From contig DIUR01000010.1 of NCBI GenBank assembly GCA_002428265.1, forward strand, positions 20,762-84,761: 64,000 nt of DNA. The letters are read 5' to 3'. Source of the DNA: Bacteriovoracaceae bacterium UBA6153. GTDB lineage: Bacteria > Bdellovibrionota > Bacteriovoracia > Bacteriovoracales > Bacteriovoracaceae. The notes beneath the pieces were generated by a model, which was not told where the DNA came from, did no database searches, and was given only the letters and a program-made list of their open reading frames with translations. The position numbers were made by a program, and so were the translations under genes. Positions within the stretch are counted from its first letter, which is position 1, and every line of letters begins with the position of its first letter. Shown here in pieces: positions 52,349 to 60,597 of the stretch.

Positions 52349-53277
52349 ATTCCGATAAAAAAATCGGAATTACTGGCGGTGACTGGCTTATAGGTAAAGC
52401 ACTGAGGCAAAACTTATCTTCACCTGTAAAATTTATTACACGTCATTCTGCGAACGAAAAACTAAAAGATAGCGAGACATGTATCTTGGGCAATTTTGCC
52501 GATGAGAAAAATATCAAGCATTTTGTTAAAGACCTCGATATCTTAATTCATACAGCTGCTGTCGTCGGGCCTAGAGGTGAGTTTGAAATAGACTTTGTTC
52601 GAAATGATTTAGTAGGGTCTATTGAATTAGCTAAATTATTTTTTAAAGAAAATCCTCATGGGCACTTTGTTTTTTTGAGCACAGCAGGTGGCCTTTATAA
52701 TTTAAATGATACCTCTGCTAAGGTAGAGACTAGTGAAATTTTTCCAGATAATATTTATGGTGCTGTTAAATACTTAGTGGAAAGTGCACTTGAAGGTTTA
52801 GGAAATGTAAGTGTTCTAAGGCCAGCACCAGTATATGGTGATTCACTTAAAAAAAATCAAAAGATAGGATTAATTGATAAATTGCTTAAAACGACTTTGC
52901 CAGAATATACTTCTGTGCCAGTAGATATTTTTGATAATTTAAATTCATCAAGAGATTATCTGCATGTAAATGATCTAGTCGAAGCAATTTTAGTTATTTC
53001 GACTAAAAAAGCTCATAATAATTACGAAGTATATAATGTAGGTACAGGTTTAGGCACTTCAATTAGTTCAGTTATAAGTATGATTGAAAAAATCACATCA
53101 AAACGTGTTAGTGTCAATATTATTCCAGTTGATAAAATTGCAACCTCTTTAGTCATTAATTCAAATAAAATTTTTCAAGAGTATGGGTGGAAACCTAAAA
53201 AAGAATTAATAGATGGAATTGCCGAAATGTATATTGATCTTCAAAAAAAGGAACAAGTGCTGAATGCAAGCTACTAA
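52345..53277 (+). CDS. NAD-dependent epimerase/dehydratase with altered Gly motif
   Basis: This 310-residue extended-SDR protein keeps the catalytic pair in IYGAVKYLVES (Tyr-x3-Lys) and the Ser region FVFLSTAGGLY. The usual GxxGxxG dinucleotide loop reads GITGGDWLIG, so the central glycine is Trp. Cofactor binding may be altered, or the loop may be shifted. It likely acts on the keto-sugar made by RfbB (4-reduction or epimerization). It overlaps rfbB by 4 nt and the next gene by 14 nt. Its exact reaction is not deducible from sequence. Confidence 0.78.
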   Translation: MNSDKKIGITGGDWLIGKALRQNLSSPVKFITRHSANEKLKDSETCILGNFADEKNIKHFVKDLDILIHTAAVVGPRGEFEIDFVRNDLVGSIELAKLFFKENPHGHFVFLSTAGGLYNLNDTSAKVETSEIFPDNIYGAVKYLVESALEGLGNVSVLRPAPVYGDSLKKNQKIGLIDKLLKTTLPEYTSVPVDIFDNLNSSRDYLHVNDLVEAILVISTKKAHNNYEVYNVGTGLGTSISSVISMIEKITSKRVSVNIIPVDKIATSLVINSNKIFQEYGWKPKKELIDGIAEMYIDLQKKEQVLNASY

Positions 53278-54457
53278 AACTAGATTTAATAATTTACTGT
53301 TAATGCTTATTACTGGAGCACTCGGTGCCCTTGCTTTAGGACTAGTAACCTCCACAACCATACTTTCGTTATCACATATCTTAATAATTATTCCCTCTCT
53401 TTATTTTTTAAATAAGATTAATTATAAAGAAAATTCTACAAGCTTTTGGGCATTGTTATTTTTTTCCCTAGCAATAATTTTATCAATATTATTCAATCAA
53501 GATATAGCCGTTAATGGCTTCAAGCCCTTGCCTAAGGTGAAGTATTTTATTTTCGGTCTTTTGATGATTGCTCCTTTTGTATATTTTATTGAAAAGAAAG
53601 ATATAAAAAAAATTAAAATCCTCTTATATCTTTTTTGTATCTCTACAAGTGTGGCAACGATTGCTGGCTATGTTGGAATGAAAACGGGCTTTAATTATAT
53701 TTCAATGAGGCCTGTTAATCTTGACAGGAATGCTGGCTTGTCTGGAATGGTTTTGAATTATGCTCATAATTTAGCTTTCTTTCAGATCATTATTCTAGGC
53801 TTAATTCTCTATAAAGAAGAAGTATCAAATATAATCGGCTCAAAGTTTTTATATATTGTATTTATTATTAATTTGTTTGGGATTTATACTTCATACACGA
53901 GGGGAGCAATGTTGGCCCTGCTTGTTGGGGCACCATTTTATTTTTTTAAAAAAAATAAAGTAAAATTCGCATTAGTAACAGTCATATTGGCTGTTCTTTC
54001 AATTAGCGTTTACACTCTCACTGGTAAAAGTATTTTAAGACCAGGCTCTGATAGAGAAAGAATCAGCCAATGGCAAGCGGCGATGATGGCATTTAAAGAA
54101 CGTCCAGTTTTAGGTTATGGCTATCTAAATTTTGAACAACATTCAATTCCGCTAAAAAGGAAATACAACTTAGGTGAACTACAGTTTGGTGGACATGCAC
54201 ATAATAACTTTTTAGAAGTGTTATCAACCACAGGTATCCTCGGTTTTATCTCATTTATGACGTGGCTTATCTGCTGGTTTGTTGAAGTTTATAAAAGAGA
54301 CGACTTGATAGCTAGAATCAGTTTACCATTAATTATTACATTTATTGTAGGCGGATTGACTCAGTCTACTATCTCCTTGGGAGTTAATTTATTTTTTATA
54401 ATGGCAGCATATGCTATTTCGCAAGCTGCAAAAAAAACAGAATTACTTAAGACATGA
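53264..54457 (+). CDS. O-antigen ligase/polymerase-like membrane protein
   Basis: The 397-residue protein has about ten to twelve membrane helices and the Wzy_C/O-antigen ligase pattern with a long periplasmic loop: SYTRGAMLALLVGAPFY before it, RERISQWQAAMMAFKERPVL in it and GGHAHNNFLEVLSTTGILG near its end (HNNFLE is typical). It could be WaaL, which transfers O-antigen to lipid A-core, or Wzy, which polymerises it; they cannot be told apart here. The gene is strongly A/T-rich relative to the neighbours, as often in polysaccharide clusters. Confidence 0.82.
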   Translation: MQATKTRFNNLLLMLITGALGALALGLVTSTTILSLSHILIIIPSLYFLNKINYKENSTSFWALLFFSLAIILSILFNQDIAVNGFKPLPKVKYFIFGLLMIAPFVYFIEKKDIKKIKILLYLFCISTSVATIAGYVGMKTGFNYISMRPVNLDRNAGLSGMVLNYAHNLAFFQIIILGLILYKEEVSNIIGSKFLYIVFIINLFGIYTSYTRGAMLALLVGAPFYFFKKNKVKFALVTVILAVLSISVYTLTGKSILRPGSDRERISQWQAAMMAFKERPVLGYGYLNFEQHSIPLKRKYNLGELQFGGHAHNNFLEVLSTTGILGFISFMTWLICWFVEVYKRDDLIARISLPLIITFIVGGLTQSTISLGVNLFFIMAAYAISQAAKKTELLKT

Positions 54458-55410
54458 AGATATTTTTTATAAAAATTTTCATAGGCTTTGGAATTTTTTA
54501 CTGGCTAATTACAAGCGGTAAGCTTGATTTTAGTCTCGTTTTAAAATCTTTTGAAGCCCCAATGTTTTTTTTCTTGGCTGCATTTTTTATTATCATTCAA
54601 TTTACATTATCATCTTATCGCTTAGGTTTTTTATTAAAATGTAAATCGACCAGTTTCAAACTTAATAGATTAATAAGTATCCAATGGATTGCTCAGTTAT
54701 TTTCGACAGTCCTGCCAGGAGGTTTTACTTCAGATCTAATAAAAATTGGGTATATTCATGAGCTAGATAACAAGTTATCTAAGACCTATATTCTCTTTGC
54801 AGTTATTTTCGATAGAATTATAGGATTAAGCTCTCTATTGTTTATTTCAGGAGTAACCGGACTATGTTTTTTCAATGAGCTAGTTTCATTAAATCCAATG
54901 ATTGAAAAAATAATTTATATAAATATTTTTTTATTTTTTAGTTCTATTATTGGCATCTGCTTTATTTTCATTAAAGAAGGATATCACAATACAATTTTAA
55001 AATTGATTCCTGGTAAAAGACTTAAGGATTTAATTACTGAGATATGGACATTGAGAAATCAAAAAAAAATTCTTTTACTATCTTATATCATGAGCATAAT
55101 TTCTCACTTTCTTGGAATTTTATCATTTTGGACAGTTAATCATCAATTCTTCCAAGGACCTTTACCTTTTAAGTATTTAACTACTCTAATCCCATTAGGA
55201 TTATTAACGACGGCTATTCCTATTTCTCCTGGGGGGATAGGAGTTGGTCATGCTGCATTTGCCACTTTATTTAACTTCATTCATCATACAAATGGAGCTT
55301 CATTATTCAATGTCTTTTGGATTTTGATTATGCTCGTGAGCTGTTTAGGTATATTTCCTTATTTATTAAGAAAAAAGCAAAAGGATACAAGTGAAACATC
55401 AACTTTATAA
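54454..55410 (+). CDS. Flippase-like membrane protein (LPG-synthase TM family)
   Basis: This 318-residue protein has about eight hydrophobic helices and the PF03706 signature near the end (TAIPISPGGIGVGHAAF). Proteins of this family occur as the membrane part of lysyl-PG synthases and as stand-alone members in polysaccharide clusters, where a flippase role is assumed. Also visible is the FSTVLPGGFTSDLIK loop, another family mark. It overlaps both neighbours by 4 and 20 nt. Strongly A/T-rich. Confidence 0.8.
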   Translation: MKIFFIKIFIGFGIFYWLITSGKLDFSLVLKSFEAPMFFFLAAFFIIIQFTLSSYRLGFLLKCKSTSFKLNRLISIQWIAQLFSTVLPGGFTSDLIKIGYIHELDNKLSKTYILFAVIFDRIIGLSSLLFISGVTGLCFFNELVSLNPMIEKIIYINIFLFFSSIIGICFIFIKEGYHNTILKLIPGKRLKDLITEIWTLRNQKKILLLSYIMSIISHFLGILSFWTVNHQFFQGPLPFKYLTTLIPLGLLTTAIPISPGGIGVGHAAFATLFNFIHHTNGASLFNVFWILIMLVSCLGIFPYLLRKKQKDTSETSTL

Positions 55411-56428
55411 AAATAAAAACGTCTTCATTACCGGTCATACGGGATTTAAGGGTTCTTGGCTTGCTATGTGGCTTCATTCTATTGGAGCTAATGTAACAGG
55501 ATATTCTTTAAAACCAGATGAGTTGAGCCATTTCAATTTATTAAATCTTCCTATTAAAAATTATTTTGAAGATATTAATGATGAAGCTACTTTAACGAAG
55601 GCCATTAAGGAATCTAAGCCAGATATTATTTTCCATCTTGCTGCTCAGCCATTAGTAAGAGACTCGTATGATGATCCAATCACTACTTACAATACAAATG
55701 TTATTGGAACTCTGAAAGTTTATATGGCCGCTATGAAAAATAATGTAGGGGCCTTAGTCAGCATTACCACTGATAAAGTTTATGAAAATAATGAATGGCA
55801 TTGGGGCTATAGAGAAAATGATCAACTTGGTGGGCATGATCCATACAGTTCTTCAAAAGCTTGTGTAGAGTTAATGACTGATTCATTTAGAAAAAGTTTT
55901 CTTGGTGATTTTAAAATGTATCTTGCGACCGCGAGAGCGGGAAATGTTATCGGTGGTGGAGATTGGGCCAAAGATAGACTTATTCCAGACTTAGTTCGTA
56001 ATGCTTCTCAAGATAAAACGACTCCAATCAGAAACCCAAAATCAGTTAGACCATGGCAACATGTACTCGAGCCATTGCATGGGTATTTAATGCTGGGCGA
56101 GAAGCTTTTAGAAAAGGATAAGTCATTTTGCACGAGCTTTAATTTTGGCCCAGAGTCCCATGATGTTGCGAGCGTTGATGAAATGGTCGCCCTATCTAAG
56201 CAGTCTTGGCCTCAAGTTGATGCAAAATTTACAGTGGACCCAGACCAAAAACATGAAGCAGGATTATTAAAATTAGATATTACCAAAGCACGTGAGCAAC
56301 TTAAGTGGAAGCCTGTTTGGCAGTCTTCACAGGCGACTGCAATGACTATCAATTGGTATAAAGATTTCTATAAAAATAAGAAAATTTCTACCCAACAAAA
56401 TCTGGAAGAGTTTATAGCCCTCCTATGA
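55391..56428 (+). CDS. rfbG: CDP-glucose 4,6-dehydratase
   Basis: The 345-residue SDR protein begins at a GTG and has the RfbG-specific ITGHTGFKGSWLAMWLHSI, then DIIFHLAAQPLVRDSY, and the catalytic YSSSKACVELM. It converts CDP-glucose to CDP-4-keto-6-deoxyglucose, the second step of CDP-3,6-dideoxyhexose synthesis. rfbF (61883) makes its substrate and rfbH (60594) uses its product. The start lies 20 nt inside the preceding gene. A 46-nt gap follows, holding an inverted repeat. Confidence 0.93.
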   Translation: MKHQLYKNKNVFITGHTGFKGSWLAMWLHSIGANVTGYSLKPDELSHFNLLNLPIKNYFEDINDEATLTKAIKESKPDIIFHLAAQPLVRDSYDDPITTYNTNVIGTLKVYMAAMKNNVGALVSITTDKVYENNEWHWGYRENDQLGGHDPYSSSKACVELMTDSFRKSFLGDFKMYLATARAGNVIGGGDWAKDRLIPDLVRNASQDKTTPIRNPKSVRPWQHVLEPLHGYLMLGEKLLEKDKSFCTSFNFGPESHDVASVDEMVALSKQSWPQVDAKFTVDPDQKHEAGLLKLDITKAREQLKWKPVWQSSQATAMTINWYKDFYKNKKISTQQNLEEFIALL

Positions 56429-56445
56429 AAATATGTGTAAAATGG

Positions 56446-56463
56446 CGTAATTTTTAAATTACG
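56446..56463. repeat. 18-bp inverted repeat before gmd
   Basis: CGTAATTT-TT-AAATTACG is a perfect 8-bp inverted repeat, 3 nt upstream of the GGGAG ribosome site of gmd. No T run follows, so it is more likely an operator or an RNA hairpin near the ribosome site than a terminator. Confidence 0.5.
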
Positions 56464-56474
56464 AGGGAGTACAT

Positions 56475-57548
56475 ATGACAAAGGTTGCGTTAATAACTGG
56501 TATTACCGGTCAGGATGGGGCTTACCTGGCAGAGTTCTTATTAAATAAAGGTTACGAAGTTCACGGTATGAAAAGAAGAACTTCACTTTTTAATACTGAC
56601 CGTATTGATCATCTCTTTAAAGATCCACATGAAAAAGATGTTAGATTATTTCTTCACCATGGAGATATGACTGACTCAAGTTCACTTGTTCGCATTATTC
56701 AAAAAGTCCAGCCAGATGAAGTTTATAACTTAGCAGCTCAGTCTCACGTTCAAGTTTCTTTTGAAGAACCTGAGTACACTGCTAACTCAGATGGACTAGG
56801 AGCTTTAAGAATTCTTGAGGCCATCAGAATTTTAGGTTTAGAGAAGAAAACAAAATTTTATCAGGCATCTACTTCAGAATTGTACGGTCTGGTTCAAGAG
56901 ATTCCACAAAGAGAAACAACTCCTTTTTATCCACGTTCACCATATGCTGTAGCTAAAATGTATGCTTACTGGATCACCGTAAACTACAGAGAAGCTTATG
57001 GTCTTTATGCTTGTAACGGAATTCTTTTTAATCACGAGTCACCACTACGTGGGGAAACTTTTGTAACAAGAAAAATTACAAGAGGACTAGCGAGAATTAA
57101 GCTGGGTCTTGATAAATGTCTTTACCTTGGAAACATGGATGCAAAAAGAGATTGGGGACATGCAAAAGACTACGTAGAAATGCAATGGTTAATGCTTCAG
57201 CAAGATAAACCTGAAGATTTTGTTATTGCAACGGGTGTGCAGTTTACAGTTCGTGAGTTCGTTCAAAGATCAGCTGAAATTCTTGAAATGAAGCTTCGCT
57301 GGGAAGGAACGGGAATTGATGAAAAAGCTTATGACGAAAAAGGCAATGTTGTTGTTTGTGTAGATCCAAAATATTTCCGTCCTGCTGAAGTTGAAACTCT
57401 TCTTGGAGATGCAACTAAAGCGAGAGAAAAACTTGGATGGACTCCAAAAATTACTTTTGCTGAACTTGTAAAAGAGATGGCACTAGCTGATCTAGAGCTT
57501 ACAAAAAGAGAAGTTAAGTTGGGCGGAAAAGGCCTGAGAGTCTTGTAA
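56475..57548 (+). CDS. gmd: GDP-mannose 4,6-dehydratase
   Basis: The 357-residue protein has all the Gmd marks: ALITGITGQDGAYLAEFLL, MKRRTSLFNTDRIDHL, YNLAAQSHVQVSFEEP, the catalytic STSELYG and YAVAKMYAYW, and NHESPLRGETFVTRKI. It makes GDP-4-keto-6-deoxymannose, the common precursor of GDP-fucose, GDP-perosamine, GDP-rhamnose and GDP-colitose. Length is close to typical. GGGAG precedes the ATG. The next gene starts right after its stop. Confidence 0.96.
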   Translation: MTKVALITGITGQDGAYLAEFLLNKGYEVHGMKRRTSLFNTDRIDHLFKDPHEKDVRLFLHHGDMTDSSSLVRIIQKVQPDEVYNLAAQSHVQVSFEEPEYTANSDGLGALRILEAIRILGLEKKTKFYQASTSELYGLVQEIPQRETTPFYPRSPYAVAKMYAYWITVNYREAYGLYACNGILFNHESPLRGETFVTRKITRGLARIKLGLDKCLYLGNMDAKRDWGHAKDYVEMQWLMLQQDKPEDFVIATGVQFTVREFVQRSAEILEMKLRWEGTGIDEKAYDEKGNVVVCVDPKYFRPAEVETLLGDATKAREKLGWTPKITFAELVKEMALADLELTKREVKLGGKGLRVL

Positions 57549-58469
57549 GTGAAAATTCTACTTACTGGTTCAAATGGAATGGTTGGAAAAAATATTTTAG
57601 AGCATGCAGATGCTTCTAAGTATGACTTTCTAACTCCGGGAAGCCGCGACTTAAATTTACTTAATGCCAAAGAAGTCGAAACATATCTTGAGAAAAATAA
57701 ACCAGATGTCGTTATTCACTGTGCTGGTCTTGTTGGTGGTATTCAGGCCAACATGAAAGAGCCTGTGCGCTTTCTAGTTGAAAATTCTGATATGGGAAGA
57801 AATATCGTTCTTGCCGCGAAGTCTTCAGGAGTGAAATATTTTCTAAATATGGCGAGCTCATGCATGTATCCAAAGGATCATGATGGCTTACTTGAAGAAG
57901 AATTAATTTTAACAGGTCCACTCGAGCCAACCAACGAAGGCTACGCTCTTGCTAAAATTATGACGATGAGACTTGGTCAGTACATCAATAAAGAAACACA
58001 GCAGATGACTTTCAAAACTCTTGTGCCATGTAATTTATACGGCCGCTGGGATAAATTTTCAGAAAAAAACTCGCATATGATTCCTGCAGTTATCCGCAAA
58101 ATGGATAATGCTATCAGAGACAACTCTGAATCAGTTGAAGTATGGGGATCTGGAAACGCTCGCAGAGAATTTATGGATGCTGCTGATTTAGCAGACTTCG
58201 TTTTTTTTGCTTTAAAGAATTGGGAAAAAATTCCAGAGATCATCAATGTTGGTTTAGGACATGACCATTCAATAAATGATTACTATCAGGCCGTGGCTAA
58301 AATATTAGGCTATAAAGGCAAATTTCATCACGACCTTACCAAACCAGAAGGGATGAAAAGAAAATTAGTCAGTACCAAGAAGACAGATGATTTAGGATGG
58401 AAATCCAAAACGTCTCTCGAAGCAGGAATTAAAAAGGCCTACGAATTTTATAAGAAGGAGTCCGTATGA
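57549..58469 (+). CDS. GDP-sugar epimerase/reductase of the Fcl/ColC family
   Basis: This 306-residue SDR protein starts at a GTG directly after gmd. It has GSNGMVGKNI (NADP loop), the catalytic set NMASSCMYPKD and EGYALAKIMTM (Ser, Cys, Tyr, Lys), and NLYGRWDKFSEKNSHMIPAV, as in GDP-fucose synthase. The same fold serves ColC, which makes GDP-L-colitose. Since its end overlaps a ColD-like dehydratase by 4 nt, colitose synthesis is at least as likely as fucose. The sequence alone does not separate them. Confidence 0.82.
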   Translation: MKILLTGSNGMVGKNILEHADASKYDFLTPGSRDLNLLNAKEVETYLEKNKPDVVIHCAGLVGGIQANMKEPVRFLVENSDMGRNIVLAAKSSGVKYFLNMASSCMYPKDHDGLLEEELILTGPLEPTNEGYALAKIMTMRLGQYINKETQQMTFKTLVPCNLYGRWDKFSEKNSHMIPAVIRKMDNAIRDNSESVEVWGSGNARREFMDAADLADFVFFALKNWEKIPEIINVGLGHDHSINDYYQAVAKILGYKGKFHHDLTKPEGMKRKLVSTKKTDDLGWKSKTSLEAGIKKAYEFYKKESV

Positions 58470-59635
58470 ATTATCCATTAGCTACTCCAAGCTGGGATCA
58501 ATTAGAATTAGATGCCATTCAAAGAGTTGTTAACTCTGGAATGTTCTCGATGGGAAAAGAAGTTTTTTCATTTGAAGAAGATTTCGCAAAATATACTGGA
58601 AGCAAATATTGTGTAATGGTGAACTCTGGGTCATCGGCCAATCTGATTATGGTTGGAGCAATGTTTTATAAAAAAAATAATCCATGGAAAATTGGAGACG
58701 AAGTTATCGTCCCAGCGGTTTCATGGCCTACAACTTATTACCCGCTTTATCAGTATGGTTTAAAAATTAAGTTCGTCGATATTGATCTAGAAACTCTAAA
58801 TATGGATTTGGATGCTTTGGAAAAAGCGATTACACCAAATACAAGAGGGATCCTGGCAGTTAACCTTTTAGGTAATCCAAATGACTTTGATAGAATCCAA
58901 AAGATGATCAAAGGACGCGATATTACTCTTTTAGAAGATAACTGTGAATCTCTTGGTGCAACTTTAAATGGTAAACAAGCTGGAACATTTGGAGCGATGG
59001 GGACTTATTCGTCATTCTTCAGTCACCACATTTCGACAATGGAAGGTGGGATGGTTACAACTGATGACCCGGAACTTCACCAGATTCTCGTTTGCCTAAG
59101 AGCACACGGATGGACGAGAAACCTTCCGAAAGAAAATTTAATTTGTGGAACGAAGAGCGATGACGTTTTTGAAGAGTCGTTCAGGTTTGTTCTTCCAGGT
59201 TATAATGTGAGGCCAATTGAAATGGAAGGAGCTCTTGGAAAAGAGCAGGTAAAAAAACTTCCTAACTTCATTAAAGAAAGAAGAGCTAATGCTGCTCACT
59301 TTCAGGAAAAATTTGCTAACCATCCACTATTTATTATTCAAAAAGAAATTGGTGAATCTAGCTGGTTTGGCTTCTCAATTGTTTTAAGACCTGAAGTTAA
59401 TATTGATCGTAAAGAAATTGTTAAAATTCTTGAAAAGCATAATGTTGAATGTAGACCAATTGTGGCCGGAAATTTTGCAAAGAATGAAGTTGTTAAATAC
59501 TTCAATCATGAAATTTTCGGTGAGCTAAAAAATGCTCAGCACATAGACAAGAAAGGTCTGTTTGTAGGTAACAATCAAGTAGATATTCGCAATCAGATTG
59601 ATTTACTTCATAAAGCTTTGAGTGAATTAAAATAA
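58466..59635 (+). CDS. colD: ColD-like PLP-dependent GDP-sugar 3-dehydratase
   Basis: The 389-residue DegT/DnrJ/EryC1-fold protein has the family blocks VNSGSSANLIMVG, VPAVSWPTTYYPLYQ, LLEDNCESLGA and GYNVRPIEMEGALG. At the place of the PLP-binding lysine it reads SFFSHHISTMEGGM, with His instead of Lys. That His is the mark of the dehydratases ColD (GDP-4-keto-6-deoxymannose 3-dehydratase) and RfbH, rather than of aminotransferases. With gmd and a Fcl/ColC-like gene just upstream, GDP-colitose is the likely product line. Assignment rests on the His and on context. The 3' end overlaps the next ATG by 1 nt. Confidence 0.75.
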   Translation: MNYPLATPSWDQLELDAIQRVVNSGMFSMGKEVFSFEEDFAKYTGSKYCVMVNSGSSANLIMVGAMFYKKNNPWKIGDEVIVPAVSWPTTYYPLYQYGLKIKFVDIDLETLNMDLDALEKAITPNTRGILAVNLLGNPNDFDRIQKMIKGRDITLLEDNCESLGATLNGKQAGTFGAMGTYSSFFSHHISTMEGGMVTTDDPELHQILVCLRAHGWTRNLPKENLICGTKSDDVFEESFRFVLPGYNVRPIEMEGALGKEQVKKLPNFIKERRANAAHFQEKFANHPLFIIQKEIGESSWFGFSIVLRPEVNIDRKEIVKILEKHNVECRPIVAGNFAKNEVVKYFNHEIFGELKNAQHIDKKGLFVGNNQVDIRNQIDLLHKALSELK

Positions 59636-60597
59636 TGAAACTAGAGGATCTTGCTTCTGAATTAAAAGGAAAGAGTATCCTCATTACTGGTGGAAGTGGA
59701 TTCTTTGGCAAAAATTTATGTGAAGCTCTAAATCTGCTGAACAAAAAGTTAGACCTAGGTTTGTCTATTTCGGCCATGGCCAGAAATCCAATTGTGCAAG
59801 AAGGTGTTGAGTTTATCCAGCAGGATGTAACGAAACCCTTTCAATGCGATAAGCATTTTGATTTTATTATTCATGCAGCAACTCCCGTTGTTAGCGATGA
59901 ATCTAGCTTTAATCAGAATATAGATATTATTGTTAACGGGACTTTTAATACTCTGGCGTTTGCTAAAAAAAATAATTGTAAAAGAGTCCTCTTGGTTAGT
60001 TCGGGTGCAGTTTATGGTCAACAGCCAGCTGATCTCGAACAATTGAATGAAGATTATGTCATTCAAGAGACATTTTTTGATTTCAAATCAGCCTATGGCA
60101 CTGGAAAGAGAATAAGTGAACTTCAGGCCTTGGATTGGGCAGACCGAACAGGATATTCTGTAAGCATCGCTCGTTGCTTTGCTTTTTCTGGAAGACATTT
60201 ACCAGTTGATCAGCATCTCGCGATTGGTAACTTTATTAGAGATGCCATTGTTTCAAAATCTATAAAGATTAAAGGCGATGGAAGTGCACTACGATCTTAT
60301 ATGGATGCCGATGACCTTGTTGTCTGGCTTGTGACAATTCTCCTTCGTGGCAAAAATAAAGAAATTTATAATGTTGGTTCAGATAAGGAACTTTCAATTA
60401 AAGATCTTGCCAATACAATTGCCAGAATCGTTCCAGGAACAGAGGTTGTTGTTGAAAATAGCCTTCCAACAAGTTCAAAAAGAAACAGGTATATCCCATC
60501 AATTAAAAAAGCGCAGAGAGAGTTGAGTCTTGAATTAAGTATTAATTTAGAAGAATCCATCAAAAAGATGGTTGAGTTTAATAGAGGCCCAAAATGA
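59635..60597 (+). CDS. NAD-dependent sugar-nucleotide epimerase/reductase
   Basis: The 320-residue SDR protein has ITGGSGFFGKNLCEAL (NAD loop), VSSGAVYG and SAYGTGKRISELQAL (Tyr-x3-Lys). It lies just upstream of rfbH with a 4-nt overlap, the place where CDP-abequose or CDP-paratose synthase (4-reductase) genes are found in other dideoxyhexose clusters. Such a role would complete the CDP branch. Other epimerase roles are possible. Confidence 0.8.
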   Translation: MKLEDLASELKGKSILITGGSGFFGKNLCEALNLLNKKLDLGLSISAMARNPIVQEGVEFIQQDVTKPFQCDKHFDFIIHAATPVVSDESSFNQNIDIIVNGTFNTLAFAKKNNCKRVLLVSSGAVYGQQPADLEQLNEDYVIQETFFDFKSAYGTGKRISELQALDWADRTGYSVSIARCFAFSGRHLPVDQHLAIGNFIRDAIVSKSIKIKGDGSALRSYMDADDLVVWLVTILLRGKNKEIYNVGSDKELSIKDLANTIARIVPGTEVVVENSLPTSSKRNRYIPSIKKAQRELSLELSINLEESIKKMVEFNRGPK

